Below are positions 17,079 through 27,200 of a DNA stretch of 64,000 nt, piece after piece. The first letter of the stretch is position 1; every line of letters starts with the position of its first letter. The DNA lies in contig NZ_CP031015.1 in the NCBI RefSeq assembly GCF_003850245.1, forward strand, positions 2,914,001 through 2,978,000, written 5' to 3'. This stretch comes from Microbacterium sp. ABRD28 (lineage in GTDB: Bacteria; Actinomycetota; Actinomycetes; Actinomycetales; Microbacteriaceae). A program made the translations under genes and the position numbers. Under the pieces are notes generated by a model. That model was not told the origin of the DNA. It did not search any database and saw nothing but the letters and a program-made list of their open reading frames with translations.

Positions 17079-17876
17079 GTGGCACAGGACGATCTCTCCT
17101 CCGGCGCATCGCCCGCAGCGGCGATGGCGCCGACCTTGCTTTCCGGCCGCCGATTCCTCGTGACGGGCGGAGCGCGTGGCCTGGGCGCCGCCGTGGTCGA
17201 GGCGTTGTCGGCGGCAGGCGCCACCGGTGCGGTGGTCGATCTGCTCCCCCCTGAACCCGGCGTCGCCTCCACATGGCCCTCGGCGCAGGCCGACCTGACC
17301 GACGAGCGCGGGGCGCGCGAGGCGATCCGGGCCCTCGCCGAGGAAAGCGGACCCTTCGACGGTCTCGTCGCCGCCGCGGGGATCGTTCCGTCCTGGCACG
17401 CTCCCGACCAGGTGGATCTGGAGGACTTCGACCGCGTGATGGCCGTCAACGTCACAGGCGTCGTCACCACGATCGCCGCGGTCTCGCCCGCCATGCCGCC
17501 GGGATCGACGATCGTCGCGATCGGATCCCTCAACTCCTGGCGCGGTGATCCCCACCTGCTGTCCTATGTCGCCAGCAAGCACGCGGTGCTGGGCGTCGTG
17601 CGGTCGGCGGCGATGGCGCTCGGCCCGCGCGGCATCCGCGTGAATGCGATCGCGCCCGGTCCCGTCGCCACCGCTGCCCTCCTCTCCCGCGTCGACGGCC
17701 GTACCGCAACCACGGGCCTCTCCCGCACCGAGGCGTTGGCCAAGGCGGCGGAACTCACCGCGCTCGGCCGGCTGGCAGAGGAGCAGGATGTCGCGGATGC
17801 GGCCGTGTTCCTCTCTTCCCCGCTCTCGCGGGCCATCACGGGGCACCTCCTCCCCGTCGACGGCGGGATGCTCTGA
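17079..17876 (+). CDS. SDR-family NAD(P)-dependent oxidoreductase (first of pair)
   Basis: A 265-residue classical short-chain dehydrogenase: TGGARGLG nucleotide loop at 29-36, NNAG-like segment VAAAGIV, catalytic Ser150 and Tyr163-x3-Lys167 (YVASK), and a C-terminal GHLLPVDGGML typical of the family. The GTG start has AAAGG upstream. It opens the rightward operon SDR, SDR, 3-hydroxyacyl-CoA-dehydrogenase-like, HpaI-type aldolase. It probably interconverts a hydroxy and oxo group on an intermediate; the substrate is unknown. Confidence 0.92.
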   Translation: MAQDDLSSGASPAAAMAPTLLSGRRFLVTGGARGLGAAVVEALSAAGATGAVVDLLPPEPGVASTWPSAQADLTDERGAREAIRALAEESGPFDGLVAAAGIVPSWHAPDQVDLEDFDRVMAVNVTGVVTTIAAVSPAMPPGSTIVAIGSLNSWRGDPHLLSYVASKHAVLGVVRSAAMALGPRGIRVNAIAPGPVATAALLSRVDGRTATTGLSRTEALAKAAELTALGRLAEEQDVADAAVFLSSPLSRAITGHLLPVDGGML

Positions 17877-17883
17877 GAACGCC

Positions 17884-18642
17884 ATGACGACGCTTGCGGA
17901 ACGCACCGCCCTCATCACCGGAGTATCCGGGGCTCTCGGAGCCGCCGCCGCCGCAACGTTCGGCCGGGAGGGCGCCCGGGTCATCGGCACCTTCCGCAGC
18001 CGACCCGCCGAAGCCGAAGGCGCCCTCGCCGGCATCCCCGAGTCGCGACGCGCTCTGCTCCACGCCGATCTCGACACCGCCGAGGCTGCCCGCACCCTCT
18101 GGCACCGCGCATGCGAGATGTCGACCATCGACACCGTCGTCGTCAATGCCGCCGCCCTCACGCCCACGCCTCTGGACGGCGCGGACGAGATCTGGGACCC
18201 AGGCTGGCAGCTGTCGCTCCAGGTCAACGTCGTGGCCGCGGCCACGCTCATGCGGGAAGCGGCGGCGACGATGTCGGCCCGCGGTTCGGGAACCATCATC
18301 GCGATCTCCAGCTGGGCGGCACTGCAGGGCAGCCGCATCCCCGATCTCGGCGCCTACGCCGCCTCGAAGGCGGCCCTGCGCAACTTCGCCCAGACACTCG
18401 CTCGCGCCCATGCACGGTCGGGTGTGCGGGTCTACACGATCGCGCCCGGCGTCGTGGGTGCCGGGATGGGCACCGCCGACCTGGATCCCGCGCAGATCGA
18501 CGCCGTCGCCGACGGCCTGGCGATGGGTGACCACGTCCACCCCTCGGAGGTCGCCGAACTGGCCGCTTTCCTCGCCTCGGATCGATGCCCGAGCCTCACC
18601 GGTTCGACGATCGACCTCAACGGAGCCTCGTACATCCGGTGA
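17884..18642 (+). CDS. SDR-family oxidoreductase (paralogue of 49741-50505)
   Basis: About 252 residues with ITGVSGALG, NAAA, Ser142 and YAASK (Tyr158, Lys162). The ATG lies 7 nt after the preceding stop; the longer frame overlaps the first SDR. It closely resembles the SDR at 49741-50505: both have a SSW motif after the catalytic strand, a segment LAMG..V.P.E.AEL, and an identical style of C-terminus (NGASYIR versus NGATYVR). The same enzyme type thus appears in both operator-marked regions. Role: oxidation or reduction of a pathway hydroxy/oxo intermediate (inference). Confidence 0.92.
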   Translation: MTTLAERTALITGVSGALGAAAAATFGREGARVIGTFRSRPAEAEGALAGIPESRRALLHADLDTAEAARTLWHRACEMSTIDTVVVNAAALTPTPLDGADEIWDPGWQLSLQVNVVAAATLMREAAATMSARGSGTIIAISSWAALQGSRIPDLGAYAASKAALRNFAQTLARAHARSGVRVYTIAPGVVGAGMGTADLDPAQIDAVADGLAMGDHVHPSEVAELAAFLASDRCPSLTGSTIDLNGASYIR

Positions 18643-19733
18643 CCGTCTTCGATCACCGCCTAGAACGCCACCTCGGATCGGATGCCGATATGACCTCACC
18701 CCCGCCCGCTCGACCCGACGCCGCGGCGTCCGTCGCCGATACCGTGGCGGTCATCGGCGCCGGCAGCATCGGCATCGCCTGGACGATCGTCTTCGCCTCC
18801 GCAGGGATCCGCGTGCGCATCTTCGAGGCCGCGCCGGGGGTGCGCAGAGCCGCGATGGACGAGGTGGCCCACATGCTCGGCGAGCTGTCCGGAGCGGGGC
18901 TCCTGGATGAGCCGGTCGCCACGGTGCTGAAGCGGGTGCAGGTGCTCGAGAGCCTCGAGGCGGCGGTGAGCGGGGCCGATTTCGTGCAGGAGTGCGTGAT
19001 CGAAGACCTCGGCGTCAAGCAGGGTCTCTTCGCCCAGCTCGATGCACTGACCGATCCCCGAGTGGTGCTGGCCAGCTCCACCTCGACGATCACGGCCTCG
19101 GCCTTCGCCGAGGGTCTCGCCGGACGTGAGCGGTGTCTCGTCGTCCACCCCGCCAATCCCCCGTACTTCCTCCGCGTCGCCGAGGTCGTTCCCGCGCCGT
19201 TCACCGCCGCGAGCACCGTCGCCACCGCCCAGGCGCTCCTCCTGCGCGCGCGGCTGACCCCGATCGTGCTCGGCCGCGAGATCGAGGGATTCGCCTTCAA
19301 CCGCCTGCAGGCCGCGATGCTCCGCGAGGCCTACTGCCTCGTCCGTGACGGCGTGGTGTCGGCCGAGGACATCGACACCCTCGTGCGGGAGGGCCTGGGC
19401 CTGCGCTGGTCGGTGATCGGCCCCTTCACCACGAGTGAGCTCAACACGCGGGGTGGGCTGCGCCGCCACGCCGAGGTCCTCGGGCCGGTGTACGCCCGCA
19501 TCGCGCTCGAGCGCGGCGGCGACAACCCCTGGAATCCCGACACCATCGAACACGTGGCCACGACCATCGAGCAGCGCCTGCCGCATCCGGCATGGGAGGA
19601 CAACGTGCGCGAGCGCGACCGCGCGATGATGCGTCTGGCGTCTCTGCTGCAGCACTTCGACAACCCCCTCGCCGACGTCCGCCCCCGCCGGGAGGATCTG
19701 GCCGGTGTGACGCCGATGGCGGCGCCTCAGTAG
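18639..19733 (+). CDS. 3-hydroxyacyl-CoA dehydrogenase-family protein
   Basis: About 364 residues with an N-terminal Rossmann fold (VAVIGAGSIGIAW, GAGSIG near 40-45), the HAD motif SSTSTITASAFAEGL and HPANPPYFLRVAEVVP, and a C-terminal helical dimerisation domain. Members that act on non-CoA substrates, such as L-carnitine dehydrogenase and L-gulonate 3-dehydrogenase, share this layout with HP.NP. I give the GTG start that overlaps the SDR stop by 4 nt; an ATG at 18690 is a good alternative, leaving 18 residues before the Rossmann strand. It likely oxidises a small 3-hydroxy acid to the 3-oxo acid. Confidence 0.85.
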   Translation: MTVFDHRLERHLGSDADMTSPPPARPDAAASVADTVAVIGAGSIGIAWTIVFASAGIRVRIFEAAPGVRRAAMDEVAHMLGELSGAGLLDEPVATVLKRVQVLESLEAAVSGADFVQECVIEDLGVKQGLFAQLDALTDPRVVLASSTSTITASAFAEGLAGRERCLVVHPANPPYFLRVAEVVPAPFTAASTVATAQALLLRARLTPIVLGREIEGFAFNRLQAAMLREAYCLVRDGVVSAEDIDTLVREGLGLRWSVIGPFTTSELNTRGGLRRHAEVLGPVYARIALERGGDNPWNPDTIEHVATTIEQRLPHPAWEDNVRERDRAMMRLASLLQHFDNPLADVRPRREDLAGVTPMAAPQ

Positions 19734-19742
19734 AGTCGGCCC

Positions 19743-20507
19743 GTGACCTCCTCCCCCTCCCCGGTGCGCCTCGCCGCATGGTCGATGCTCGGCGTCCCCG
19801 CCGCGGCATCCCTCCTCGCCGGGATCGGCGCCGATCTGCTCGTGCTCGACGGGCAGCACGGCCTGTACGACGACGCCGCCCTGGTCGCGGCCATCCCCGG
19901 CGCCGCACGAGTCCCGGTGCACGTGCGCGTGCCGCACAACTCCCCCGCTCTCATCGGACGTGCCCTCGACGCCGGGGCGCGCGGGGTGATCGTGCCGATG
20001 GTCCAGAGCGGCGACGAGGCGATCGCGGCGGCACGCGCCAGCCGGTACCCCCCGCTCGGAGAGCGCTCCTGGGGTCCTCTCGCGGCCTACCGGGGCGAAC
20101 CGACGATCGACCCGGTGACGGCGAACGAAGCCGTCTGGTGTGCCGTCATGGTCGAGACCGCGCGCGCCGTGGCCGACGTCGAGGCGATCGCCGCGGCCCC
20201 CGGGGTGGATGAGGTGTTCGTCGGTCCCTTCGACCTCGCCCTTGCCCTGGGCACCACGGTCGGCGATCTCCTGGCCGACCGGTCGCCCGGCAACCCGCTC
20301 GACACCGTCGTGGCGGCGTGCCGCCGGGCGGGCACGGTGGCGGGCGCTTTCGCGGGAGGTCTGGCAGCGGCCGAGAACCTCATCGGCCGCGGGTACACCA
20401 GCGTCGCGGTGGCCGTGGACACCCAGGTGATCGCCGCCGCCGGCGCCGACCTCATCAGCGCCGCGCGCTCGCTTCCCGCTCCCGCGAGTCCGCCGCCCGC
20501 GGCGTGA
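19743..20507 (+). CDS. HpcH/HpaI-type class II aldolase
   Basis: A 254-residue TIM-barrel aldolase/citrate-lyase-fold protein. Visible landmarks: LVLDGQHGLYDD with the catalytic-type His39, arginine-containing strand VHVRVPH, the metal ligands Glu138 (AVMVETARAV) and Asp164 (GPFDLALALG), and GYTSVAVAVDT near the C-terminus. These enzymes split 4-hydroxy-2-oxo acids into pyruvate and an aldehyde using a divalent metal. It ends the rightward operon after the SDRs and dehydrogenase, which suits a final carbon-carbon cleavage. Its last 53 nt overlap the 3' end of the opposing ABC gene. Confidence 0.88.
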   Translation: MTSSPSPVRLAAWSMLGVPAAASLLAGIGADLLVLDGQHGLYDDAALVAAIPGAARVPVHVRVPHNSPALIGRALDAGARGVIVPMVQSGDEAIAAARASRYPPLGERSWGPLAAYRGEPTIDPVTANEAVWCAVMVETARAVADVEAIAAAPGVDEVFVGPFDLALALGTTVGDLLADRSPGNPLDTVVAACRRAGTVAGAFAGGLAAAENLIGRGYTSVAVAVDTQVIAAAGADLISAARSLPAPASPPPAA

Positions 20508-21543
20508 GGTGAGCGGCGGCTCCGTCATCCGCGACGGTCGCGACCACTCCCTCGACGATCACACCGACCCGATCACCGGGACCGAGGTCGGCGGGCGTCA
20601 CGGCCTCGATCTCGCCCCCGCCCGGAAGGGCGATCCGCACCAGTCGGTCGGCACCGCGGAAGGAGGCGCGGACGACCGTTGCGCCGAGACCGGCGGCCGG
20701 ATCGGTGAGCGACACCGACTCGGGCCGGAGCACCGCCAGACGCGCGCCCGGCGGTGTTTCGGGGTCGACGGCGATCTGGCCGAGCGGGGTGACGGCGACG
20801 CCGGGCCGTGTCACCCGCGCCGGAAGAAGGGTGGATCGCCCGACGAACTCGGCGGTGAAACGGTCGGCCGGGCGCCGGTAGACCTCGGCCGGATGCCCTG
20901 CCTGGTGGACCCGACCGGCCCCCATGACCACCACGCGATCGGCGACGGCGAGCGCCTCGCCCTGATCGTGGGTGACCAGCAGCGCCGAGGTCCCGGTGCG
21001 GCGCAGCGCCGCGACGGTCTCGTCACGAACGTGTTCGCGCAGACTCGCATCGAGGTGCGAGAAGGGCTCGTCCAGAAGCACCAGCGCGGGCCGCGCCGCC
21101 AGGGTCCTCGCCAGGGCCACCCGCTGCTGCTCGCCGCCGCTGATCTCCGACGGCATCCGCGCCGCCAGGTGCGCGATGCCCAGGAGGTCGAGGATGCGGC
21201 CCGCCTGCGCCATCCGATCGGCCCCGCGCAGTCCGAAGGCGGCGTTGCCGGCGACGTCGAGGTGAGGGAAGAGGACGCTGTCCTGGAAAACCAGCCCGAC
21301 CCCGCGCGCCTCGGGCGGCACGAACCGCGCACCCCCGCTCATGCGCACCCCGGCGATGTCGACAGTCCCCGCGCCGCGGTCGAGGCCGGCGACCAGGCGC
21401 AGGATCGAGGTCTTTCCGCAGCCCGACGGTCCGAGAAGGGCGACCAGCTCGCCCTGCCGAACCGTGAGATCGACGTGATCGACGGCGACGACGTCGCCGA
21501 AGCGGCGGACCAGTGCGCGCGCGTCGAGCGCTGCGACGCTCAC
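20455..21543 (-). CDS. Iron(III)-type ABC transporter ATP-binding protein
   Basis: About 362 residues: Walker A GPSGCGKT (38-45), Q-loop VFQDSVLFPHLDV, signature ISGGEQQR, Walker B LVLLDEPFSHLDA, switch VTHDQGEAL, then a TOBE-like C-terminal region with LRPESVSL. This is the FbpC/PotA-like group. The GTG start overlaps the permease stop (GTGA). It is the last gene of the long leftward block and its end overlaps the convergent aldolase gene by 53 nt. Confidence 0.92.
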   Translation of the reverse strand: MSVAALDARALVRRFGDVVAVDHVDLTVRQGELVALLGPSGCGKTSILRLVAGLDRGAGTVDIAGVRMSGGARFVPPEARGVGLVFQDSVLFPHLDVAGNAAFGLRGADRMAQAGRILDLLGIAHLAARMPSEISGGEQQRVALARTLAARPALVLLDEPFSHLDASLREHVRDETVAALRRTGTSALLVTHDQGEALAVADRVVVMGAGRVHQAGHPAEVYRRPADRFTAEFVGRSTLLPARVTRPGVAVTPLGQIAVDPETPPGARLAVLRPESVSLTDPAAGLGATVVRASFRGADRLVRIALPGGGEIEAVTPADLGPGDRVGVIVEGVVATVADDGAAAHLTPRAADSREREASARR

Positions 21544-23150
21544 GACGCCACGCTCACACGCACCTGCGACCGCGCGTGCAGCGCGAGGAGGGGGACACTG
21601 ATGACGACCATGAGGAGTGCGGCGATGCTGGCAGTGGTGTACTGCCCCTCGATCATCGCACCCCACAGGCGCACCGCGAGCGTCTCCGACCCCGTCGGAC
21701 GCAGCAACAGCGTCACCGGCAGCTCGTGCAGCGTCGCGAAGAACACCAGCGCCGCCCCGGTCAGCATGGCAGGTCGGACCAGTGGCAGGACGACGCCGAC
21801 GAGGGTGCGCATCTCACTTCGTCCGAGAGACCGGGAGACGTCGAGAAGCCGTTCGTCGATGCCGCGCAGCGCCTCGGAGAGCGGACCGATCGCCAAGGGG
21901 AGGAACAGTGCGGCGTACGCGAGGACGAGCGTGGTGCGGGACTGGTAGAGCGCCGCCGGGCCGGCGATGGAGAGGACCAGGATCGCCAGGCCCACCGCAA
22001 GGTGCGGCAGGGAATGGGTGATCCACGGCACGCCTTCCATCGCCCGCGTGAATCTGCTGCGCCTCCGCGCCGCCAGGGCGATGGGGAACGCCAGGAGCGT
22101 CGTGACCGCACCCGCCAGGAGGGCGAGACCGAAAGCGTTCACCGCCTCTTCCAGGACGGGGCCGGGCCGCGCCCCCGCTGCCCATCCCCGCAGAGCCCAG
22201 GTTGTCAGCGTCATCACGGGCAGCACGGTCGAGAAGAGCACGAGCACTCCGAGGAGCGTCGAGGCGATCGCCGCGGCGAGCGGTCGGAGCGGGGTGACGG
22301 CCGCCGGCCGGGTGTGGGCGGCCCCGGCGCCGTGCCGGCCGCGCAGCATGACCTGACCGGCGATGAGAACGCCCGAGACCAGGACCAGGGTGAGGCACAG
22401 CGCGAAAGCCGGGCCGACCTCGACGCGTCCGCGGAACTGTGCGTAGATCGCCCGGGTGAAGGTCTCGTAGCGCAGCATCGACACCGCGCCGAAGTCGGAG
22501 ATGACGTACAGCGCGACCACGCAGGCGGCGAGGGCGAGAGTGCCGCGCAGCTGCGGGAGGATCACGCGGAAGAACAGCCTCGGGCCGCTCTGGCCGAGGA
22601 GGCGCGCGGTCTCCTCGAGCGCCGGGTCCATCCTCGAGAGCGCGACGGTGACCAGGGTGTGGACGATAGGCACCGCCACGATCGTGAGGCACAGTGTCGC
22701 CGCCCAGAGCCCCGCAGCGGGCGGCAGGCGGGAGATCCCCCAGGGGCGGAGAATGTCGGTGAGAAGCCCGTCTCCGCCGAACATGCCCGACAGGGCGACC
22801 GCGACGACGTAGGCGGGAAGCACGAGGGGGATCGTGATCACCGTCGCCCACACCCGCCGGCCCGCGAAGGTCGTGCGCACCGTCAGCCACGCCGTGGCCG
22901 TGCCGACGGGCAGCGAGAGGGCGACGACGAGGGCGGCGAGCAGGAGGGTGTTCCCCAGGAGCATCAGCAAGCGTGCCGGAGGGACGGTTTCAGCTCCCAT
23001 CCCCGCCACCCCCTGGACCACGAGGACGACGAGCGGCGGCACGCTGAGTCCGAGGACCACGACCACGGCGATGATCGTCGCGACTCGGCCTCTGCTCGCC
23101 GCCGCGCCGCCGCGCACCACCGGGCTCACCGTCACGGTCGACGATCTCAC
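21540..23150 (-). CDS. Iron(III)-type ABC transporter permease (fused double unit)
   Basis: A 536-residue FbpB-type permease with two homologous halves of about six helices each. EAA-like ATPase-contact loops occur in both, ALEETARLLGQSGPRLFFRVILPQL in the first and LLDVSRSLGRSEMRTLVGVVLPLV in the second. The internal duplication means one polypeptide forms the whole channel. GTG start 5 nt after the binding-protein stop. It works with the adjacent ATPase and binding lipoprotein. Confidence 0.93.
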   Translation of the reverse strand: MRSSTVTVSPVVRGGAAASRGRVATIIAVVVVLGLSVPPLVVLVVQGVAGMGAETVPPARLLMLLGNTLLLAALVVALSLPVGTATAWLTVRTTFAGRRVWATVITIPLVLPAYVVAVALSGMFGGDGLLTDILRPWGISRLPPAAGLWAATLCLTIVAVPIVHTLVTVALSRMDPALEETARLLGQSGPRLFFRVILPQLRGTLALAACVVALYVISDFGAVSMLRYETFTRAIYAQFRGRVEVGPAFALCLTLVLVSGVLIAGQVMLRGRHGAGAAHTRPAAVTPLRPLAAAIASTLLGVLVLFSTVLPVMTLTTWALRGWAAGARPGPVLEEAVNAFGLALLAGAVTTLLAFPIALAARRRSRFTRAMEGVPWITHSLPHLAVGLAILVLSIAGPAALYQSRTTLVLAYAALFLPLAIGPLSEALRGIDERLLDVSRSLGRSEMRTLVGVVLPLVRPAMLTGAALVFFATLHELPVTLLLRPTGSETLAVRLWGAMIEGQYTTASIAALLMVVISVPLLALHARSQVRVSVAS

Positions 23151-23155
23151 ACGGG

Positions 23156-24205
23156 TCAGATCAGGCCTGCCCGTGCGATCAGGTCGGTGGCGACATCCAG
23201 GTTGCCGGCCACCTCGGCGAGGTTCATGGCATCGATGAGTTCCGGATCGAGCGGCCGCTCGCCCGCGGGCGTTCCGATGCCGGGCACGAGCGGGTACTCA
23301 CCGACCTCGTCGAGGAAGTGGCGCTGCGCCTGGTCTGAGAGGAGGAACCGGATGAACTCCACCGCAGCCTCGGGGTGCGCACCGCCGGTCAGGCGGCCGA
23401 TCGCGGTGGGCATCAGCACGTCGCCGGCGTCGCCCGCGGCGAAGGAGTGGTTGCGCACCGAGAAGGCGGGATCCTCGGCCCGCAGCCGGTGGACGTAGTA
23501 GTGGTTGACCAGCCCCACATCCAGATCTCCCGCCGCGATCGCTCGCAGCTGCTCCTCGTTGCCGTCGAAGATCTGGGGATCGTTGGCGGCGATGCCCTCG
23601 AGCCAGGCGAGCGCCTCGCCCTCGCCGCGGATCGCCACGAGAGCCGCCACGAACGAGACGAAGGAGCTGTGGGTGGGCGCGAGCCCCACCCGCCCGCGCC
23701 ACGGCTCTTCCACGAGCTCCGAGATCGTGTCCGGAAGCTGATCGGCCGATGTCGTCGCGGGGTCGTAGGCCAGGACCCGCCGTCGAGCCGTCACGCCGAC
23801 CCAGTCGCCGTCGCTTCCCGCGATCCCGGGGACGACGGCGTCGAGAACATCGTCGGGCAGGCGGCTCAGCAGCCCTGCCTCCGAGATCGCGCCGATGTAG
23901 GCGGGGTCCTGCGTGAAGAAGAGGTCGGCGGGAGACGACGCCCCCTCCTGCAGGATGGTCGTCGCGAGCTCACCGGTGCTGCCGTACCGCGCGTCGACGT
24001 CGAGCCCGGTGCGCCGCTCGAACTCCTCCACGAGCGGCCGCACGTGGTCTTCGTTGCGCCCGACATAGACGACGAGGTCGGCTCCCCCCATCGCCGACGC
24101 CCCATCCGTCGACGAGGAGCCCCCGGGGGCACCGGTACCCGTTGCGCAGCCGGTGAGGGCGAGCACGGCGGCGAGCGCCAGAACGACGGAACGGGGGGCA
24201 CGCAT
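23156..24205 (-). CDS. Iron(III)-type ABC transporter substrate-binding lipoprotein
   Basis: About 349 residues. Start at the ATG preceded by AGGAG; a GTG two codons earlier is an alternative. The signal segment ends in lipobox ALTGC (Cys20). The mature part resembles FbpA/FutA: VVYVGRNEDHVRPLVEEFERRTGLDV, DLFFTQDPAYIGAI, and the adjacent tyrosines in GLVNHYYVHRL, the usual ferric-iron ligands of this group. Ferric iron, or an iron chelate, is therefore the likely cargo, although the family also binds thiamine or phosphonates. It starts 13 nt after an Asp-box repeat protein in the same transcription unit. Confidence 0.88.
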   Translation of the reverse strand: MRAPRSVVLALAAVLALTGCATGTGAPGGSSSTDGASAMGGADLVVYVGRNEDHVRPLVEEFERRTGLDVDARYGSTGELATTILQEGASSPADLFFTQDPAYIGAISEAGLLSRLPDDVLDAVVPGIAGSDGDWVGVTARRRVLAYDPATTSADQLPDTISELVEEPWRGRVGLAPTHSSFVSFVAALVAIRGEGEALAWLEGIAANDPQIFDGNEEQLRAIAAGDLDVGLVNHYYVHRLRAEDPAFSVRNHSFAAGDAGDVLMPTAIGRLTGGAHPEAAVEFIRFLLSDQAQRHFLDEVGEYPLVPGIGTPAGERPLDPELIDAMNLAEVAGNLDVATDLIARAGLI

Positions 24206-24218
24206 GCGCACGACTCTC

Positions 24219-27200
24219 CTACAGACTCAGTCCGAGCAAGGGGACGGTGGTGTCCGCGCGCAGGGCTGCATCGAGCTGCGGCAGCCCGTCCGCGCGCAGG
24301 GCGGCCAGGCGCCGGAGTGCCTCGTCGGCCTCGGCCTCGAAGCGGTCGAGCACCTCGTACACCCCCGGCACGGGCCGGGTGTCGGAGAGCTCGACGACGA
24401 TCTCGGGCAGGAGCACGATCTTCTGCTCGAGGCCCGCCGCCATCTTCAGCGCGTCGTTGTGATCCTTCATGTCGGGATTGGTGAGGATCCGACGCACCGC
24501 GTCGGCCTCCTCGGCGATCTCGGCGATGCGTGCCGTGAGCGGATGATCCCCGAGGCGGCGTGTGAGCCCCGAGAGCACGTCGTGCACGGCCGTCGATGTG
24601 CCGATGCCGTCGGCGACCCGCTGCAGCAGGTCCCGGATGCGCAGAAGCAGGCGGTACTGCTCGCGCAGATCGTCGTCGTCGGCCACGCCGCGGGGGTCGC
24701 GGTGCACCGCCACGACCTGCGCACGGCTGTCGCCGTCGGCCGTGATCGTGACGGTGTAGCGCCCTGGCGCCACACGGGGACCGGGGTAGACCACGCCGCG
24801 TCGCCCGTCCTCACCCGGCGCGGTGAGGGCCGGCTCCACGCGCAGATCCCACAGGAAGGCGTGCGCGCCGGCGTCGGTGGACGGCACTTCGGCGGGCGGG
24901 AGTTTCCGGTCTTCCGGCACGGAGGAGCGGAAGGTGCGCAGCGTCTGGCCCTCGGCGTCGGCGATGGCGATCGTGACCGAAGAGACGTCGGCGGGCAGGC
25001 GATAGATGAGCTGTGCGCCGTTCGGCGGGTTCTTCCCCCCGTCCAGCCACACCGTCTCGGCACTGCCGTCCGGCAGGTGGCGACGGGTGAAGGTCGCACC
25101 GCCCAGGGGAACCCCCGGGAAGCCGCCCACCCAGGTGCCCTCGCCGGGCATGTCGAAGCCGTCCGGAGTGGGATAGCGGTAGACCGTCGGCGGGGTGAAG
25201 AGGTGAAGCCCGTCGGATGCGAGCGCGGCGATCTCGCGCAGCGGCGCCAGATCGTCGAGGATCCAGAACGCCCGCCCGTGCGTGCCCGCGATGAGTTCGT
25301 GGTCGCGCACCTTGATGTCGTAGACCGGCACCGAGGGCATGTTCCCGCGCAGGCTCGCCCAGGTGCTCCCCCGGTCGACCGAGAACCACACCCGCCGTTC
25401 GGTGGCCAGGAACAGCAGGTCGGGCTGCGTGGGATCCTCGCGGATGCTGCGCGCCCACTCCGACTCGGGGATGCCGGTGGCGATCGCCTCCCACGTCGCG
25501 CCGAAGTCATCCGTCCGATAGACCAGCGGCCGCAGGTCTTGCAGCCGGTAGGCATGCGCAGTGAGGTAGGCACGCCCGGCGCGGTGCTGGGAGGGCTCGA
25601 TCCGGGTGACCGTCGCCCACTCCGGCAGACCCGTCGGGAACAGCTCCGTCCATTCGCCGCCGCCGTCGCGGGAGAGGTGGACGCGTCCGTCATCGGTCCC
25701 GACCCACAGTTCGCCCGGCGTGATCGGCGACTCGGCGAAGGCGTGGATCGTGCAGTAGACCTCGGCTCCGGTGGAATCCCCCGAGATCGGCCCGCCCGTC
25801 GGCTGCTGCTTGGCGGGGTCGTCACGGGTGAGGTCGCCGCTGATGCTCTGCCAGGTGATCCCGCCGTCGGGCGAGCGGAAGACCCGCTCACCGCCGACGT
25901 AGAGCACCTTCGGCTCGTGCGGCGAGAACTCGATCGGATACGTCCATCCGAAGCGGTGCTTCATCTCGCTCGCACCGATGCCCATGAAGTACTCCGGCCA
26001 CACCGCCACGTCGCGGGCCTGCTCCGTGACCTGATCGAAGCGCAGCAGCGGACCGGGGTGGCCGAAGCCGGCCCCGCCCAGCATGACGAAACGAGGGTCG
26101 GAGCGATCCAGAGCGACATCGCCGGCCTCGGCCTCGCCGAGCTCGAGGCAATCGGGCCAGCGCAAGGCCCCCTTCCACGACCGCGAGGGCGCGCGGATGC
26201 CGGAGTTGTCCTGCTGGGTGGCGTAGAGGTCGAACGGGAACCGGTGGTCGACGTCGAACCGGTAGAACTGCGCGGTGGGCTGGTTGTAGATCGACGACCA
26301 GGTCATCCCGCCGTTGACGCTCACGCACGCGCCACCGTCGTTGCCGTTGATCATCCGCTGCGGGTCGCTCGGGTCGATCCACAGATCGTGGTTGTCGCCG
26401 TGCGGGGTCTGGACCTGCTGGAAGGTCCGGCCGCCGTCGCGCGAACGCCAGGCCCAGGTGTTCATGCACCACACGGTGTCGGCCTCGGTGGGGTGCGCGA
26501 TGATGTGGCTGTAGTACCAGGGTCGGCCCTGCACCGACCGCTCGGTGGACACCTGCGACCAGGTCTGGCCCGCGTCATCCGATCGGTAGACGCCGCCCTG
26601 TTCCCCGATCGCCTCGACCAGCGCCCACACCCGACCGGGGCGCGCCGGGCTGGCCGCGATGCCGATCCGCCCGAGCAGGCCGGAGGCGAAGCCGGGGTGA
26701 TCGGAGATCCGCTCCCACGTGTCTCCGGCGTCGCGCGATCGCCACAGGCCCGAGTCCTCCCCGCCCGAGACGATGTCCCAGGGGTGGCGGACCATCTGCC
26801 AGATGGAGGCGTACACGACGCGGGGATTCGTCGGGTCCAGAACGAGGTCGGCGGCCCCGGCACGTTCGGAGACGTGCAGCACGAGGTCCCAGGTGTCGCC
26901 GCCGTCGCGGGTGCGGTACACGCCGCGCTCGGCGGAGGGGCCGAACACGTCTCCGAGCGCCGCGACGAACGCGACGTCGGCGTCGCGCGGATCGACGCGG
27001 ACCTTGGCGATGTGCTTGGTGGCATCCAGCCCCCGGTGCTGCCAGGTCTGGCCGCCGTCGACGGTGCGGTACACCCCATCACCGGGCACGACGTTGTTGC
27101 GGGCGAAGGATTCGCCCGTTCCCACCCAGATCACCTGCGGATCGGCGTCGGCGACGGCGATCGCCCCCACCGAGGCGGACTCGAGGAAGCCGTCGGACAT

